Of a stretch of DNA of 64,000 nt, positions 38,701-47,047 are shown in pieces. Each line of letters starts with the position of its first letter. Positions within the stretch are counted from its first letter, which is position 1. A program made the translations under genes and the position numbers. Source of the DNA: Ensifer adhaerens (GTDB lineage: Bacteria; Pseudomonadota; Alphaproteobacteria; Rhizobiales; Rhizobiaceae); contig NZ_JABEKT010000001.1 in NCBI RefSeq assembly GCF_013283195.1, positions 1,400,795 to 1,464,794 on the forward strand, written 5' to 3'. The notes beneath the pieces are model-generated. The model was given only the letters and a program-made list of their open reading frames with translations. It did no database searches and was not told the origin of the DNA.

Positions 38701-39249
38701 ATGACCTATGCATTCGATCCGGCTGGCAAGGCGGCGGTTGCCGGCAAATGGGGATGGTTCGTCGCGCTCGGCGTGCTCTTGATCATGTGCGGCGGTCTTG
38801 CCTTCGGCAACCTGCTGATGGCGACGGTGGCTTCGGTCTATTACGTCGGACTGATCATGCTGATCGGTGGCCTGTTCAATCTCGCCCACGCCTTCCAGGT
38901 CAAGGGCTGGGACAGTGTGCTCTATTGGGTCCTGAGCGGCGCCTGCTACGCCATTGCCGGGCTCTTCGCCTTCATCAATCCGGTGCTGGCCTCGTCGGTC
39001 CTCACTGTCCTGATGGCCATAGCGTTGATCGTCGCCGGTTGCTTCCGCATCTGGGTCAGCTTCAAGCTGCGGCCGATCCAGGGTTGGGGATGGGTCGCGC
39101 TTGGCGGTCTGGTGACGCTTGTCGCCGGTCTCATCATTGCCGCCGGTTGGCCGGTCAACAGCTTGTGGATCCTCGGCCTGTTCCTGGCGGTGGATCTGGT
39201 GATGCAGGGTCTGTCGCTGATTGCCTTCGGGGTCCTGGCGAAGGCCTAG
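38701..39249 (+). CDS. HdeD-family membrane protein (DUF308)
   Basis: A 182-aa integral membrane protein with six TM segments, among them WFVALGVLLIMCGGLAFG, VYYVGLIMLIGGLFNLAHAF, LVTLVAGLIIAAGW and LWILGLFLAVDLVMQGLSLIAFG. These show the repeated G-x-LNLAHAF/GxxxLxxG pattern of HdeD/DUF308 acid-resistance proteins. ATG 38701 has GGAGG 6 nt upstream. Its promoter region is shared with betI. It overlaps the tail of the convergent TetR gene by 4 bp. The physiological role is unknown. Confidence 0.88.
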   Translation: MTYAFDPAGKAAVAGKWGWFVALGVLLIMCGGLAFGNLLMATVASVYYVGLIMLIGGLFNLAHAFQVKGWDSVLYWVLSGACYAIAGLFAFINPVLASSVLTVLMAIALIVAGCFRIWVSFKLRPIQGWGWVALGGLVTLVAGLIIAAGWPVNSLWILGLFLAVDLVMQGLSLIAFGVLAKA

Positions 39250-39827
39250 GCTCCCTGCCTGCCGCCGCTCTCAAGAAGCGCTGAAAGCAACGCGAACATG
39301 TCGGCGCGCAGATCGGCAAGCTCGCCCGTCGCGAGCGCTTCCAGCCCGATCAGGGCGCCGTAGAGAATTTTCGCGCCGCTTCGGCTTGAGGTGGCGGAAA
39401 AGCCGCATCGCGCAAACAGTTCAGCGACATAGGCGAGCCGCCGCTGGTCGACGGCCTTGAGTACAGCCGCAGCGGCGCTGTCGTAACGCGCCCATTCGCG
39501 GATCGCACCTTCCGTCCGCACGCCACCATAAGCGAGGTTGCGATCATCGGTGGCAGCCTCCACCAGCAGCCTCAGTTGTTCGAGCCCCAACCCGTCGTTC
39601 GCTTCGACATCGGCGATGATGGCATCCGTGGCTTGGCCGGCCCAGTGTTCCAGCATCTGCGCCTTGAGATCGGGCACATCCTTGAAATGCCAGTAGAACG
39701 AACCTTTGCTGACCTTCAGATCGCGCGCGATCGCCTCGGCCCTGATCGCCTGCACGCCGCCCGAAGACAGCGCACGGAAACCCGCCTTGATCCAGTCTTC
39801 GCCTGAAAGAGGTGTTTTCGTCGTCAT
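39246..39827 (-). CDS. TetR/AcrR-family regulator
   Basis: A 193-aa TetR-family protein. The N-terminal HTH (about 10-55) is WIKAGFRALSSGGVQAIRAEAIARDLKVSKGSFYWHFKD-like. The remaining C-terminal helices form the ligand/dimerisation domain (about 60-190). ATG 39827 opens the recognisable TetR part, and the frame to 39965 has no support. Two identical palindromes lie in the intergenic region shared with the divergent membrane gene at 39913, so it most likely represses both. The effector is unknown. Confidence 0.92.
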   Translation of the reverse strand: MTTKTPLSGEDWIKAGFRALSSGGVQAIRAEAIARDLKVSKGSFYWHFKDVPDLKAQMLEHWAGQATDAIIADVEANDGLGLEQLRLLVEAATDDRNLAYGGVRTEGAIREWARYDSAAAAVLKAVDQRRLAYVAELFARCGFSATSSRSGAKILYGALIGLEALATGELADLRADMFALLSALLESGGRQGA

Positions 39828-39836
39828 GTCGCACCC

Positions 39837-39889
39837 ATACGCCACCGTATTGACTCGTGCAATGGTCGCACCTACATACGCTGCCGTAT
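39837..39889. promoter_or_regulatory. Twin TetR operators
   Basis: ATACG-N4-CGTAT occurs at 39837-39850 and 39876-39889, centres 39 bp apart. The two copies flank the promoter hexamers and lie 10 bp from the TetR start. Confidence 0.7.
39850..39878 (+). promoter_or_regulatory. Sigma70-type promoter of the membrane gene at 39913
   Basis: TTGACT (39850-39855), 17-bp spacer, TACATA (39873-39878). Each hexamer touches one of the twin TetR operators, so repressor binding would block the polymerase. Confidence 0.65.
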
Positions 39890-39912
39890 GGTGAGTTTTT
39901 GGAGACGAGATC

Positions 39913-40314
39913 ATGAATCGTTGGCTTCTTTCGGCAGCAGCAATTTCCCTTCTGACCACGGGCATTCATGTGCTGGCGGGCGGACCCGATGTGCACGATC
40001 CGTTGCTTGCCATCGATATGCCGCCGGTGCTCAAGGTCTATGTGTCGCTGCTTTGGCATGCGACGTCGGCGGTTCTTGCTATCAACAGCGTCGCATTGCT
40101 TTGGGCATCGATCAGCCGCCGATATCGCGAGGCGCTCACCGGTGCCGTCGTCGCGCAATATCTCGGCTATGCCGGCCTCTTCATCGGCTACGGGCTCGCC
40201 TATGTCGGGACGCTCTGGCAGACGCCACAGTGGGCCGTGTTCCTGCTGATTTCCGCTCTCGCTCTGGTGGGCTTGCGTTCCGCGCCGTCGGACTTGAGCC
40301 GGCTGGCCGCCTGA
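39913..40314 (+). CDS. Four-TM hypothetical membrane protein
   Basis: A 133-aa membrane protein with four hydrophobic segments: RWLLSAAAISLLTTGIHVLAG, LWHATSAVLAINSVALLWA, VAQYLGYAGLFIGYGLAYVG and WAVFLLISALALVGL. His residues in TGIHVLAGG and LLWHATS lie in or near the membrane. No family could be named. The ATG follows the promoter and operators directly. With the DUF3995 gene 35 bp downstream it probably forms a TetR-repressed pair of small membrane proteins. Confidence 0.75.
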   Translation: MNRWLLSAAAISLLTTGIHVLAGGPDVHDPLLAIDMPPVLKVYVSLLWHATSAVLAINSVALLWASISRRYREALTGAVVAQYLGYAGLFIGYGLAYVGTLWQTPQWAVFLLISALALVGLRSAPSDLSRLAA

Positions 40315-40348
40315 GTGCGGTGGCCCCAACCTTGCGAGGGAGGATAAG

Positions 40349-40786
40349 TTGGTCGCACTTGTGTCTGCTTCGGCAATTTGCCTTGTTCTTTCGGTGATAT
40401 CAGCCCTTCACGCCTATTGGGCATATGGTGGACTCTGGCCGGGCTGCGATGAAGCGTCGCTCGTGAAGACCGTAATTGGCGCGCCCGGCCTGGAGACCAT
40501 GCCGCCCACGGGATTGACGATGGCGGTCGCACTCCTGATCTTCATTGCCGGCCTTTTGCCGCCGATGTTCGTTTCGGGTGTGCCATCGGGCCCGCCGGCG
40601 AACCTGGTGTGGACGGGGATGGTGGTTCTCGCGACAATCTTTCTTGTCCGTGGCAGTCTTGCGTTCCTGCCCATCTTCCGCAGGCGTCATCCGCAGGAGC
40701 CGTTCGCGACGCTCGATCGGCATATCTACGGGCCTTTGTGCCTGCTCATCGGTGCCGCCTATGTCATCGTTCTCGCTTCCGTCTGA
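40349..40786 (+). CDS. DUF3995 membrane protein
   Basis: A 145-aa protein with four TM segments. The family motif ALHAYWAYGGLWPG is near the N-terminus, and LDRHIYGPLCLLIGAAYVIVL lies at the C-terminus, matching the DUF3995 pattern. The start is TTG 40349, supported by GGGAGGATAAG directly upstream; no ATG fits. The role is unknown. Likely co-transcribed with the upstream four-TM gene under the TetR regulator. Confidence 0.8.
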   Translation: MVALVSASAICLVLSVISALHAYWAYGGLWPGCDEASLVKTVIGAPGLETMPPTGLTMAVALLIFIAGLLPPMFVSGVPSGPPANLVWTGMVVLATIFLVRGSLAFLPIFRRRHPQEPFATLDRHIYGPLCLLIGAAYVIVLASV

Positions 40787-40986
40787 ATCTGTTGCGAGGC
40801 ATTTTCGGCAATTTCGGAAAACTTGATGAAACCACTGATTTTATTAGGAAGTTCGACAATGACCGGTGCTGGTGAAGCTGTCACATAGCTTTCATCAAAG
40901 CTTCATATTGAGGAAAGACTTCGTTGACCGTTGGCCGCCATCCTGCGGCCGTCCCATCGTCCGTTCTCAATCTTCTGGAGCCCGGC

Positions 40987-42783
40987 ATGTCCGCCGCCCC
41001 CGCCGAAATTCTCTCGCTTCGCCGGTTCGGCGACGACCAGATCGTAACGCTTGCTAAGCTTGTGATCGAAAGCGCCTTCCAGCCGATCGTCGAGGCGGCA
41101 ACCGGGGCCGTCTTCGGCTACGAGTCGCTGATGCGCGGCTTTCAGAAGCTGGGCTTTGCCTCGCCGCTCGAATTGCTCGACAAGGCGGAGGAGGCCGGCC
41201 AGCTGCTGGCGCTGGAGCATATGGTCAACAGCCGTGCCGTGGCCGCCTTTGCAACGTTGCCGGAGTTTTCGACCCGTACGCTGTTCCTGAACTTCGATTC
41301 GCGCCTGGTCGGCGGCGAAAACGCCATCGTCGAGCGCCTCGTCAATCATCTGAAGCGCGCCAACATCGCGCCGTCGTCCCTGTGTTTCGAGCTGTCGGAA
41401 CGTTTCGACAGCGGCAAGATGCCGGATTTTTCGGCGCTGGTGCGCGAACTCCGGCTCGCCGGCTTCAAGCTGGCCATCGATGATTTCGGCGCCGGTTTCA
41501 ACGGCTTGAAGCTGCTCTGCGATCAACCCGTCGATTACGTGAAGATCGATCGGCATTTCATTTCCGGTATCGACGCCGATGCGCGCAAGCGTCACCTCGT
41601 GCGCCACACCGTCAACACCGCGCATGTGCTCGGAACCAGAGTGATCGCCGAGGGCGTCGAGACTGAAGCGGAGTTCCAGACCTGCCGCGATCTCGGCTGC
41701 GACCTGTTACAGGGCTATTTCATCGCCCGGCCGACGACGCACTTAAGTGAATTGCAGCCGACCTATCCGCACCTGGCCCTGAACGGCGGCGGCCACCGGT
41801 CGTCGGCCACGCTCGACAGCATCCTCATCCGCAAGCAGATCGAACAGTTGCCGGCGGTGCGCGAAAGCGATGAGCTCGAATCCGTCTTCGATCTTTTCCG
41901 GTTGAATCCACGGCAGGCCTTCTTTCCGGTGCTCAACGCCAATGGCGAGCCACGCGGCATCCTGCACGAGTACCACGTCAAGGAGATGATCTATCACCCC
42001 TTCGGCCGCGACCTCCTGAAGAACCGGCTCTACCAGCGCCGCATCTCGCATTTCGCAAGCCCCGCGCCGATCGCCGATCTCGATACGCCGGCCGACGAGA
42101 TGCTGAAGATCTTTGCCGGCATGGACGGCAGCGACTGCGTAATCCTGACCGAGAACATGCGCTACGCCGGCATCCTGTCGGCATCGTCACTGTTGAAGAT
42201 CATCAATGAGAAGCAGCTGAAGACGGCGCAGGAGCAAAACCCGCTGACCGGGTTGCCCGGAAACCGCGCCATCCGCGATTACGTTCAGGATGCGATCCTC
42301 GACGGTGATCAGCCCCGCTATTTCTGTTACTGCGACTTCGACAATTTCAAGCCTTTCAACGATACCTACGGTTTCCAGAAGGGCGATCTGGCAATCACGC
42401 TTTTCGCAGCCCTGCTGCGGCGGCACTTCATCGGCGAGGAAAAATTCCTCGGCCATGTCGGCGGCGACGATTTCTTCGTCGGCATCAGCGGCTGCACCGT
42501 CGACGAGTTGCAGGCCGTTCTTCACCGTCTGCTGGACGATTTCGCTTCCGACGTGCGCCAGCTTTACCTGCCGGAGCATCAGGCCGAGGGGCGCATCAGC
42601 GGTCATGGCCGCGATGGCACGGCCAAGGATTTTCCGCTGATGCGCTGTTCGATTGCCGTTCTCGGGCTGCCGGAGGGCTTCGTCTTCTCGGATGGCCAGG
42701 CCGTCAGCGCCCGCATCGCCGAAATCAAGTCCCGCGCCAAGGCCAGCCCCGGCGGGCTTGTTCTGGAGGCGCTCGGCGTCTGA
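40987..42783 (+). CDS. EAL-CBS-GGDEF cyclic-di-GMP signalling protein
   Basis: A 598-aa cytosolic protein. The N-terminal EAL domain (about 20-250) has E46-S-L, NFDSRL, CFELSER, AIDDFGAGF, VDYVKIDRHF, VIAEGVETE and LLQGYFIARP. All metal-binding and catalytic positions are conserved, so it should degrade c-di-GMP. A CBS-pair segment follows (about 270-415). A C-terminal GGDEF domain has GGDDF at 492-496, a variant active site. The reversed order (EAL first) is less common than GGDEF-EAL. No TM segment or signal peptide. ATG 40987 has GGAG about 7 nt upstream; the frame extends to TTG 40924. Confidence 0.93.
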   Translation: MSAAPAEILSLRRFGDDQIVTLAKLVIESAFQPIVEAATGAVFGYESLMRGFQKLGFASPLELLDKAEEAGQLLALEHMVNSRAVAAFATLPEFSTRTLFLNFDSRLVGGENAIVERLVNHLKRANIAPSSLCFELSERFDSGKMPDFSALVRELRLAGFKLAIDDFGAGFNGLKLLCDQPVDYVKIDRHFISGIDADARKRHLVRHTVNTAHVLGTRVIAEGVETEAEFQTCRDLGCDLLQGYFIARPTTHLSELQPTYPHLALNGGGHRSSATLDSILIRKQIEQLPAVRESDELESVFDLFRLNPRQAFFPVLNANGEPRGILHEYHVKEMIYHPFGRDLLKNRLYQRRISHFASPAPIADLDTPADEMLKIFAGMDGSDCVILTENMRYAGILSASSLLKIINEKQLKTAQEQNPLTGLPGNRAIRDYVQDAILDGDQPRYFCYCDFDNFKPFNDTYGFQKGDLAITLFAALLRRHFIGEEKFLGHVGGDDFFVGISGCTVDELQAVLHRLLDDFASDVRQLYLPEHQAEGRISGHGRDGTAKDFPLMRCSIAVLGLPEGFVFSDGQAVSARIAEIKSRAKASPGGLVLEALGV

Positions 42784-42835
42784 CGCGTGGATCGGCAAAC
42801 ACGTTGCCGTCGGCAGTCAGTGCCGCCGCGCCAAT

Positions 42836-43423
42836 TTAGTCCTGGGTTTTCGGCAGGCGGTGGACGAGGTAGTCGCGCATCTGGGCCAGTGCGATGTCGC
42901 GTGTCAGTCCTTCCGATTGCAGCCCGAGCCGCAGCCACAACCCGTCGATCAACGACGTAATGGCAAGCGCCACAGCTTCGCACTCGCCCGCCGGCAGGAT
43001 GTGCGTCAGTGCTGACAAGAGGTTGGAGCGCATCCTCGCGTGAATGATCGTCTGAATCCGCGCCAGTTGCGGTTCGCGCGGTACCTCGGCGCAAAGCGAA
43101 AGCCAGGCATGGCAGACGGAAGGTTGAAAGAAGCGTTCCTCGAAATTGGCCTCGATGATCGCGTGCAGCCGCTCGAGAGGGGTCCGTGCGCCATGCAGCC
43201 TCTCGACCACGGCTTCCTTCAAGGAAGCATTCGCCTCGCGCATGGCATGCTCGAAGAGTTCCTGCTTGTTGGCAAAATAGTGCAGCACGATACCCTTGGA
43301 GGCGCCGGCATGCGTCGCCACTTTCTCCAGGGTCGCCCCGGCCATTCCCTCTTTCTGCAAGACCTCGAAGGCCGCCCGCCGCAGCTCGCGGCGCCTGATC
43401 TCGCTGATCTTCGTCAATCGCAT
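42836..43423 (-). CDS. TetR regulator, BetI-like
   Basis: A 195-aa TetR-family repressor of the BetI type. The HTH is ATLEKVATHAGASKGIVLHYFANKQELF. The C-terminal domain has HAWLSLCAEVPREPQL and SLIDGLWLRLGLQSEGL, which align by eye with BetI. It starts 83 bp from the divergent choline/betaine-binding gene, with a perfect palindrome in between. It is a second BetI-like protein about 4.5 kb from betI, so distinct choline-related control is likely. Confidence 0.88.
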   Translation of the reverse strand: MRLTKISEIRRRELRRAAFEVLQKEGMAGATLEKVATHAGASKGIVLHYFANKQELFEHAMREANASLKEAVVERLHGARTPLERLHAIIEANFEERFFQPSVCHAWLSLCAEVPREPQLARIQTIIHARMRSNLLSALTHILPAGECEAVALAITSLIDGLWLRLGLQSEGLTRDIALAQMRDYLVHRLPKTQD

Positions 43424-43477
43424 GCATTTTCCCCCAAGTGATTCTCACATTGACAAACTTTCCGGGAAGATCAATTG

Positions 43478-43493
43478 TTGACCCATGGGTCAA
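43478..43493. promoter_or_regulatory. Operator palindrome between BetI-like regulator and binding protein
   Basis: TTGACCC-AT-GGGTCAA, perfect 7-bp arms, 12 bp upstream of the binding-protein ATG. It shares the TTGA/TCAA ends with the BetI box at 38588 but has a different core. Confidence 0.65.
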
Positions 43494-43505
43494 TTTAAAG
43501 TCCGA

Positions 43506-44462
43506 ATGGACAAGATGGGGATGGCGATGCTGTATCTGAAAAGCCTGATATCTGCCGCGGCTTTGTTGACCGCCACGAGCTCCGCCTTTGCGGGTGAGCC
43601 GCAAGCATGCAAAAGCGTGCGGTTGGCGGAGCCGGGCTGGAACGATCTGGCCTTTACGACCGGCGTCGGGCTGAGCCTGCTGAAGGCGCTTGGATATGAG
43701 CCGGAAAGCAAGCTTCTCGGCATCGACGTCATCTACACGAGCCTGCGCAGCAAGGATCTCGACGTCTTTCTCGGATACTGGGATCCGGCGATGGTGGCCT
43801 ATTACAAGCCTTACCGGGAGGACGGTTCGGTCGAGACGGTGCGAACCAATCTTGAGGGGGCAAAATACACCTTTGCCGTTCCCGATTACGTCTGGGATGC
43901 GGGCGTCAAGGATTTTTCGGATCTGAAAACCTTTGCCGACAGGTTCGAAAAGAAGATGTATGGCATCGAGCCGGGCTCCAATCAGCTTATGCTCGATGCG
44001 ATCAAGGATCCGGATCTTGGCCTGGCAGGCTGGGAAGTGGTTGAGTCGAGCGAGCAGGGCATGCTGTCCGAGGTGACGCGCAAGGTTCGCGACAAGGCCT
44101 TCATCGTGTTCCAAGGCTGGGCGCCGCATCCGATGAACACCGTGTTCACGGTGAAATACCTGACGGGTGGCGACACCTTCTATGGTCCGAATTTCGGCGC
44201 CGCGACGGTGGCTACCCAGGTCCGCAAGGGGTACCTGCAGGAATGCCCGAACGTCGCCCGACTGCTGAACAACCTCGTTTTCGATGTCGATTTCGAGAAC
44301 CGCGGCATGGGCTACCTGATGAATGACGGCCTGTCGCCCGACGAGGCAGGGGTCAAGTCGATTAGGCAAGAACCGCAGCGTCTCGAAACATGGCTCGCGG
44401 GCGTGACGACCTATGACGGGCAGCCGGGGCTGGCGGCGGTCAAAGCCGCGCTCGGTCTTTGA
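43506..44462 (+). CDS. Choline/glycine-betaine-type substrate-binding protein (ChoX-like)
   Basis: A 318-aa periplasmic binding protein of the OpuAC/ChoX family. The signal peptide (LYLKSLISAAALLTATSSAFA) is followed by CKSVRLAEPGWNDLAFTT. Aromatic box residues are visible in GWNDL, LGYWDP, YVWDAG and FQGWAPHPMN, as in choline-binding ChoX. The start may be ATG 43506 or ATG 43515; ATG 43485 lies in the palindrome and is unlikely. No permease or ATPase gene follows; an alpha/beta hydrolase does. It may serve a transporter encoded elsewhere or act as a sensor. Divergent from the BetI-like gene. Confidence 0.9.
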   Translation: MDKMGMAMLYLKSLISAAALLTATSSAFAGEPQACKSVRLAEPGWNDLAFTTGVGLSLLKALGYEPESKLLGIDVIYTSLRSKDLDVFLGYWDPAMVAYYKPYREDGSVETVRTNLEGAKYTFAVPDYVWDAGVKDFSDLKTFADRFEKKMYGIEPGSNQLMLDAIKDPDLGLAGWEVVESSEQGMLSEVTRKVRDKAFIVFQGWAPHPMNTVFTVKYLTGGDTFYGPNFGAATVATQVRKGYLQECPNVARLLNNLVFDVDFENRGMGYLMNDGLSPDEAGVKSIRQEPQRLETWLAGVTTYDGQPGLAAVKAALGL

Positions 44463-45319
44463 GCGTGATTGACCAGCAGTCGTGGGTGACCGCCAAGCGG
44501 CGGATGGAACTGCCCGGAGGCAGGCAGTTCGCCTATGTCGATCACGGGCGGGGGCCGGCACTCCTTCTGTTACACGGTTATTCCGATACCAGCCGCAGTT
44601 TTTCGCTGACCGCTCCATCCTTGGACGGATATCGCCTGATCATTCCGGACCTTGGCGGGCACGGTGGCTCGATGCCCACGGAAGGGCTGTCGGTTGCCGA
44701 ACTCGCCAGCGATGTCGATCGTCTGGTCGATCGGCTGGCCGTTCCCGAATATGCGCTTGTCGGCCATTCCATGGGCGCGATGGTTGCTGTCGAAATTGCC
44801 GCCCGTCGACGGCAGGCGGTCCGCGCAGTCGTCCTACTCTCGGGGAGCCTCAAACCGGACTTCGGCCCAAGGACGGATGTCGCCCGAGCGATACGTGCCC
44901 TCAAGGACCCGCTTGGCGCCGACGACGCCTTCTTCGATCGCTGGCATGCCTGCAGCCAGCCGGTCGACACGGCGTTCCTGATGTATCTGCGCCGCGAAGC
45001 AGCAGCCATCCCGACAAGCACTTGGCGTACGCTCCTGGATGCGCTCGCAGAGACGGACCTTACGTCGCGTGCGGCGCAGGTCAGGGCGCCGGTGCTGTGC
45101 ATCGCGGGAGCACAGGATCCGCTTTTTGACGTCGGCCATCGGCAAGTTCTTGCAGAAACCTTCGCCTCTGTCCGCTCGATCACGCTCGAAGGCCACGGCC
45201 ACAACCCGCATTGGGAAAACCCGGCCGAGGTCGCGGCGCTGGTCCTTTCGTTTCTCGGCGACGAAGGCGGCTGGCCCGGATCGACATCGGACCTTTCCGC
45301 GACGCATGCGCGGCGCTAG
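44459..45319 (+). CDS. Alpha/beta-fold hydrolase
   Basis: A 286-aa serine hydrolase. The oxyanion motif is LLLLHGYSDTSRS and the nucleophile elbow is VGHSMGAMVA. The catalytic Asp is in AGAQDPLFD and the His in GHGHNPHWENP. A lid-like segment is at about 140-190. Start is uncertain: TTG 44459 overlaps the previous stop (TTGA), GTG 44465 and ATG 44504 are alternatives; coupling favours the first. Placed behind a choline/betaine-type binding protein, it could cleave a choline ester or related compound, but that is context only. Confidence 0.88.
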   Translation: MSVIDQQSWVTAKRRMELPGGRQFAYVDHGRGPALLLLHGYSDTSRSFSLTAPSLDGYRLIIPDLGGHGGSMPTEGLSVAELASDVDRLVDRLAVPEYALVGHSMGAMVAVEIAARRRQAVRAVVLLSGSLKPDFGPRTDVARAIRALKDPLGADDAFFDRWHACSQPVDTAFLMYLRREAAAIPTSTWRTLLDALAETDLTSRAAQVRAPVLCIAGAQDPLFDVGHRQVLAETFASVRSITLEGHGHNPHWENPAEVAALVLSFLGDEGGWPGSTSDLSATHARR

Positions 45320-45350
45320 GTATGGCGCGTGAAACTTGAAAGGTTGCGCC

Positions 45351-46352
45351 ATGCCGATTCCGTCTGAAATGACCTTCGTCGATCTTCCGTCCCCCGGTGG
45401 TCCGGAGAATATGCAGCTGAAGACGGGACCGTTGCCGACGCTCAAGCCGGGCGACATTCTTCTGCGGGTCGAGGCCGCGGGCATCAACCGGCCCGATGTG
45501 TTGCAGCGCAAAGGCGATTACCCGCCGCCGCCCGGCGCAAGCCCCATTCTCGGGCTGGAGGTCGCCGGTGAAGTGGTGGCGCTCGGCGAAGGCGCACAAG
45601 GTTTTTCCATCGGCGACAAGGTTTGCGCGCTCGCCAATGGCGGTGGTTATGCCGAATACGCCGCGGTGCCGGCAACCCAGGCGCTTGCCTGGCCGAAAGG
45701 GTATGACGCGGTGAAGGCGGCGGCATTGCCGGAAACCTTCTTCACCGTCTGGGCCAATGTCTTCGATATGGCCGGCCTGAAAGCCGGGGAAACCATCCTC
45801 ATCCACGGCGGCTCGAGCGGCATCGGCACCACAGCGATCCAGCTGGCAAAAGCCCTTGGCGCAGAGGTCTTCGTCACTGCCGGCAGCACCGAGAAGTGCC
45901 GCGCCTGCGAGGCGCTCGGCGCGAAACGGGCGATCAATTATCGCGACGAGGACTTCAAGGCGATGGTGCTTGAGGAAACCGGCGGCCGGGGCGTCGACGT
46001 TATCCTCGATATGGTCGGCGGCCGCTACTTCGATCGCAACATCGCTTCGCTTGCCAAGGACGGCCGCCTCTCGATCATCGCTTTTCTCGGCGGTGCCAAG
46101 GTCGAGGCGGCCAACATCGCCCCGATCCTGACGAAGCGGCTGCACGTCATGGGTTCGGCACTCCGCCCACGCACGGCGTTGGAGAAACAGGCGATCCGCG
46201 ACGGGCTGCTGGCATCTGCCTGGCCGTTGCTGGAAGCGGGAAAGGTGGCGCCCGTCATCCACGCGGTGCTGCCGTTCGAAAAGGTGGTAGATGGGCACCG
46301 CATGATGGAAGAGGGCGATCATATCGGCAAGATCGTCATGATGATGCGCTGA
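45351..46352 (+). CDS. NAD(P)H-quinone oxidoreductase (zeta-crystallin/PIG3-like)
   Basis: A 333-aa medium-chain dehydrogenase/reductase without the structural zinc loop. The N-terminal GroES-like part has [30 protein letters not shown]. The Rossmann part has [25 protein letters not shown] and [17 protein letters not shown]. The C-terminal part has [24 protein letters not shown], typical of quinone oxidoreductases of the PIG3 type. ATG 45351 has AAAGG 8 nt upstream. It may be co-transcribed with the preceding hydrolase (31-bp gap). The physiological quinone is unknown. Confidence 0.92.
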   Translation: MPIPSEMTFVDLPSPGGPENMQLKTGPLPTLKPGDILLRVEAAGINRPDVLQRKGDYPPPPGASPILGLEVAGEVVALGEGAQGFSIGDKVCALANGGGYAEYAAVPATQALAWPKGYDAVKAAALPETFFTVWANVFDMAGLKAGETILIHGGSSGIGTTAIQLAKALGAEVFVTAGSTEKCRACEALGAKRAINYRDEDFKAMVLEETGGRGVDVILDMVGGRYFDRNIASLAKDGRLSIIAFLGGAKVEAANIAPILTKRLHVMGSALRPRTALEKQAIRDGLLASAWPLLEAGKVAPVIHAVLPFEKVVDGHRMMEEGDHIGKIVMMMR

Positions 46353-46436
46353 CGTACGACCTTCGTCGACCTTGCAATCCCGCGAAAATCACCTACCTTG
46401 GAACTATCGGTAACGAACAGAAAGGAAGGTGATCCA

Positions 46437-46508
46437 ATGTCTAATGAGATTTCGGTCGTCGTGACAGGCATGGGAGAGGTGAACACGTCGAGGCAATCTT
46501 CGACCTGA
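46437..46508 (+). CDS. Candidate 23-aa mini-gene with extreme Shine-Dalgarno
   Basis: A 23-codon frame (MSNEISVVVTGMGEV...) preceded by AGAAAGGAAGGTGATCC. That differs from the complement of the 16S rRNA 3' end only by one extra A. A rhizobial-type promoter (CTTGCA-N16-CTACCT, 46371-46398) lies 40 bp upstream, and a terminator follows at 46561-46598. The transcript would be about 190 nt. It could be a small protein, a leader peptide or an RNA whose ribosome site is the point. Nothing in the peptide resembles a known family. Confidence 0.4.
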   Translation: MSNEISVVVTGMGEVNTSRQSST

Positions 46509-46560
46509 TCCCCGCCTTCCTTCGGGTCCCAAACCCGGGCCAGCCACTTGGCCAAAACTC

Positions 46561-46598
46561 ATGGAAAGGGTCGCCTCGCGCGGCCCTTTTCCATTTTT
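46561..46598 (+). terminator. Rho-independent terminator of the mini-gene transcript
   Basis: ATGGAAAGGG pairs with CCCTTTTCCAT (one bulged A), with an inner CGC/GCG stem and a T5 run at 46594-46598. Confidence 0.7.
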
Positions 46599-46621
46599 GG
46601 CCACCGCGTCCGTGAACGCCC

Positions 46622-47037
46622 TCAGCCGTTGGCGGCTACCGCGTCACGGATCTGCAGCCAGGCACTCGGTTCGCGGTCGACGAATTCCTCTTGAATGTGC
46701 CTAAGCACCTTCCGTTGCCCGGAAAAGGGCACCATTCGAACAGCTTCGTCGCAACCCGGTCTCCACCTCCTCCTCGACCTCGCGCAGTGCCGCCTGCCAG
46801 GCGGTTTCGCCCGCCTCGATCGCGCCGGCGATCTGGCACCCTTTGCCCGCCAGGGATCCGTTGCGGCGCAAAAGGAGAATCTGGTGGGCGTCACCCGCTT
46901 CGCGCACGATGACGGCACAGACGGCAAAGGTTCTGATCGGAATTTCATACCTTGGGAAGTCCTTGTCGCAATGGCGGCGGGACCATGCAATTGCCCATCG
47001 AGATCCTCGACTGCGTTCCGGTCTGATATCCCAGGGA
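46622..47037 (-). pseudogene. Degraded NUDIX hydrolase gene
   Basis: Reading the minus strand, one frame gives RYEIPIRTFAVCAVIVREAG, ILLLRRNGSLAGKGCQIAGA and the NUDIX box region GAIEAGETAWQAALREVEEEV. It then fails just after VETGL. The matching C-terminus (FSGQRKVLRHIQEEFVDREPSAW and the stop at 46622) continues in another frame, with the intervening middle part of the domain missing. No ATG opens the N-terminal part in frame. So at least one frameshift/deletion and loss of start are visible. It lies directly downstream of the DUF3750 gene on the same strand. A sequencing error alone would not restore the missing middle. Confidence 0.7.
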
Positions 47038-47047
47038 ATGAGTGCCG

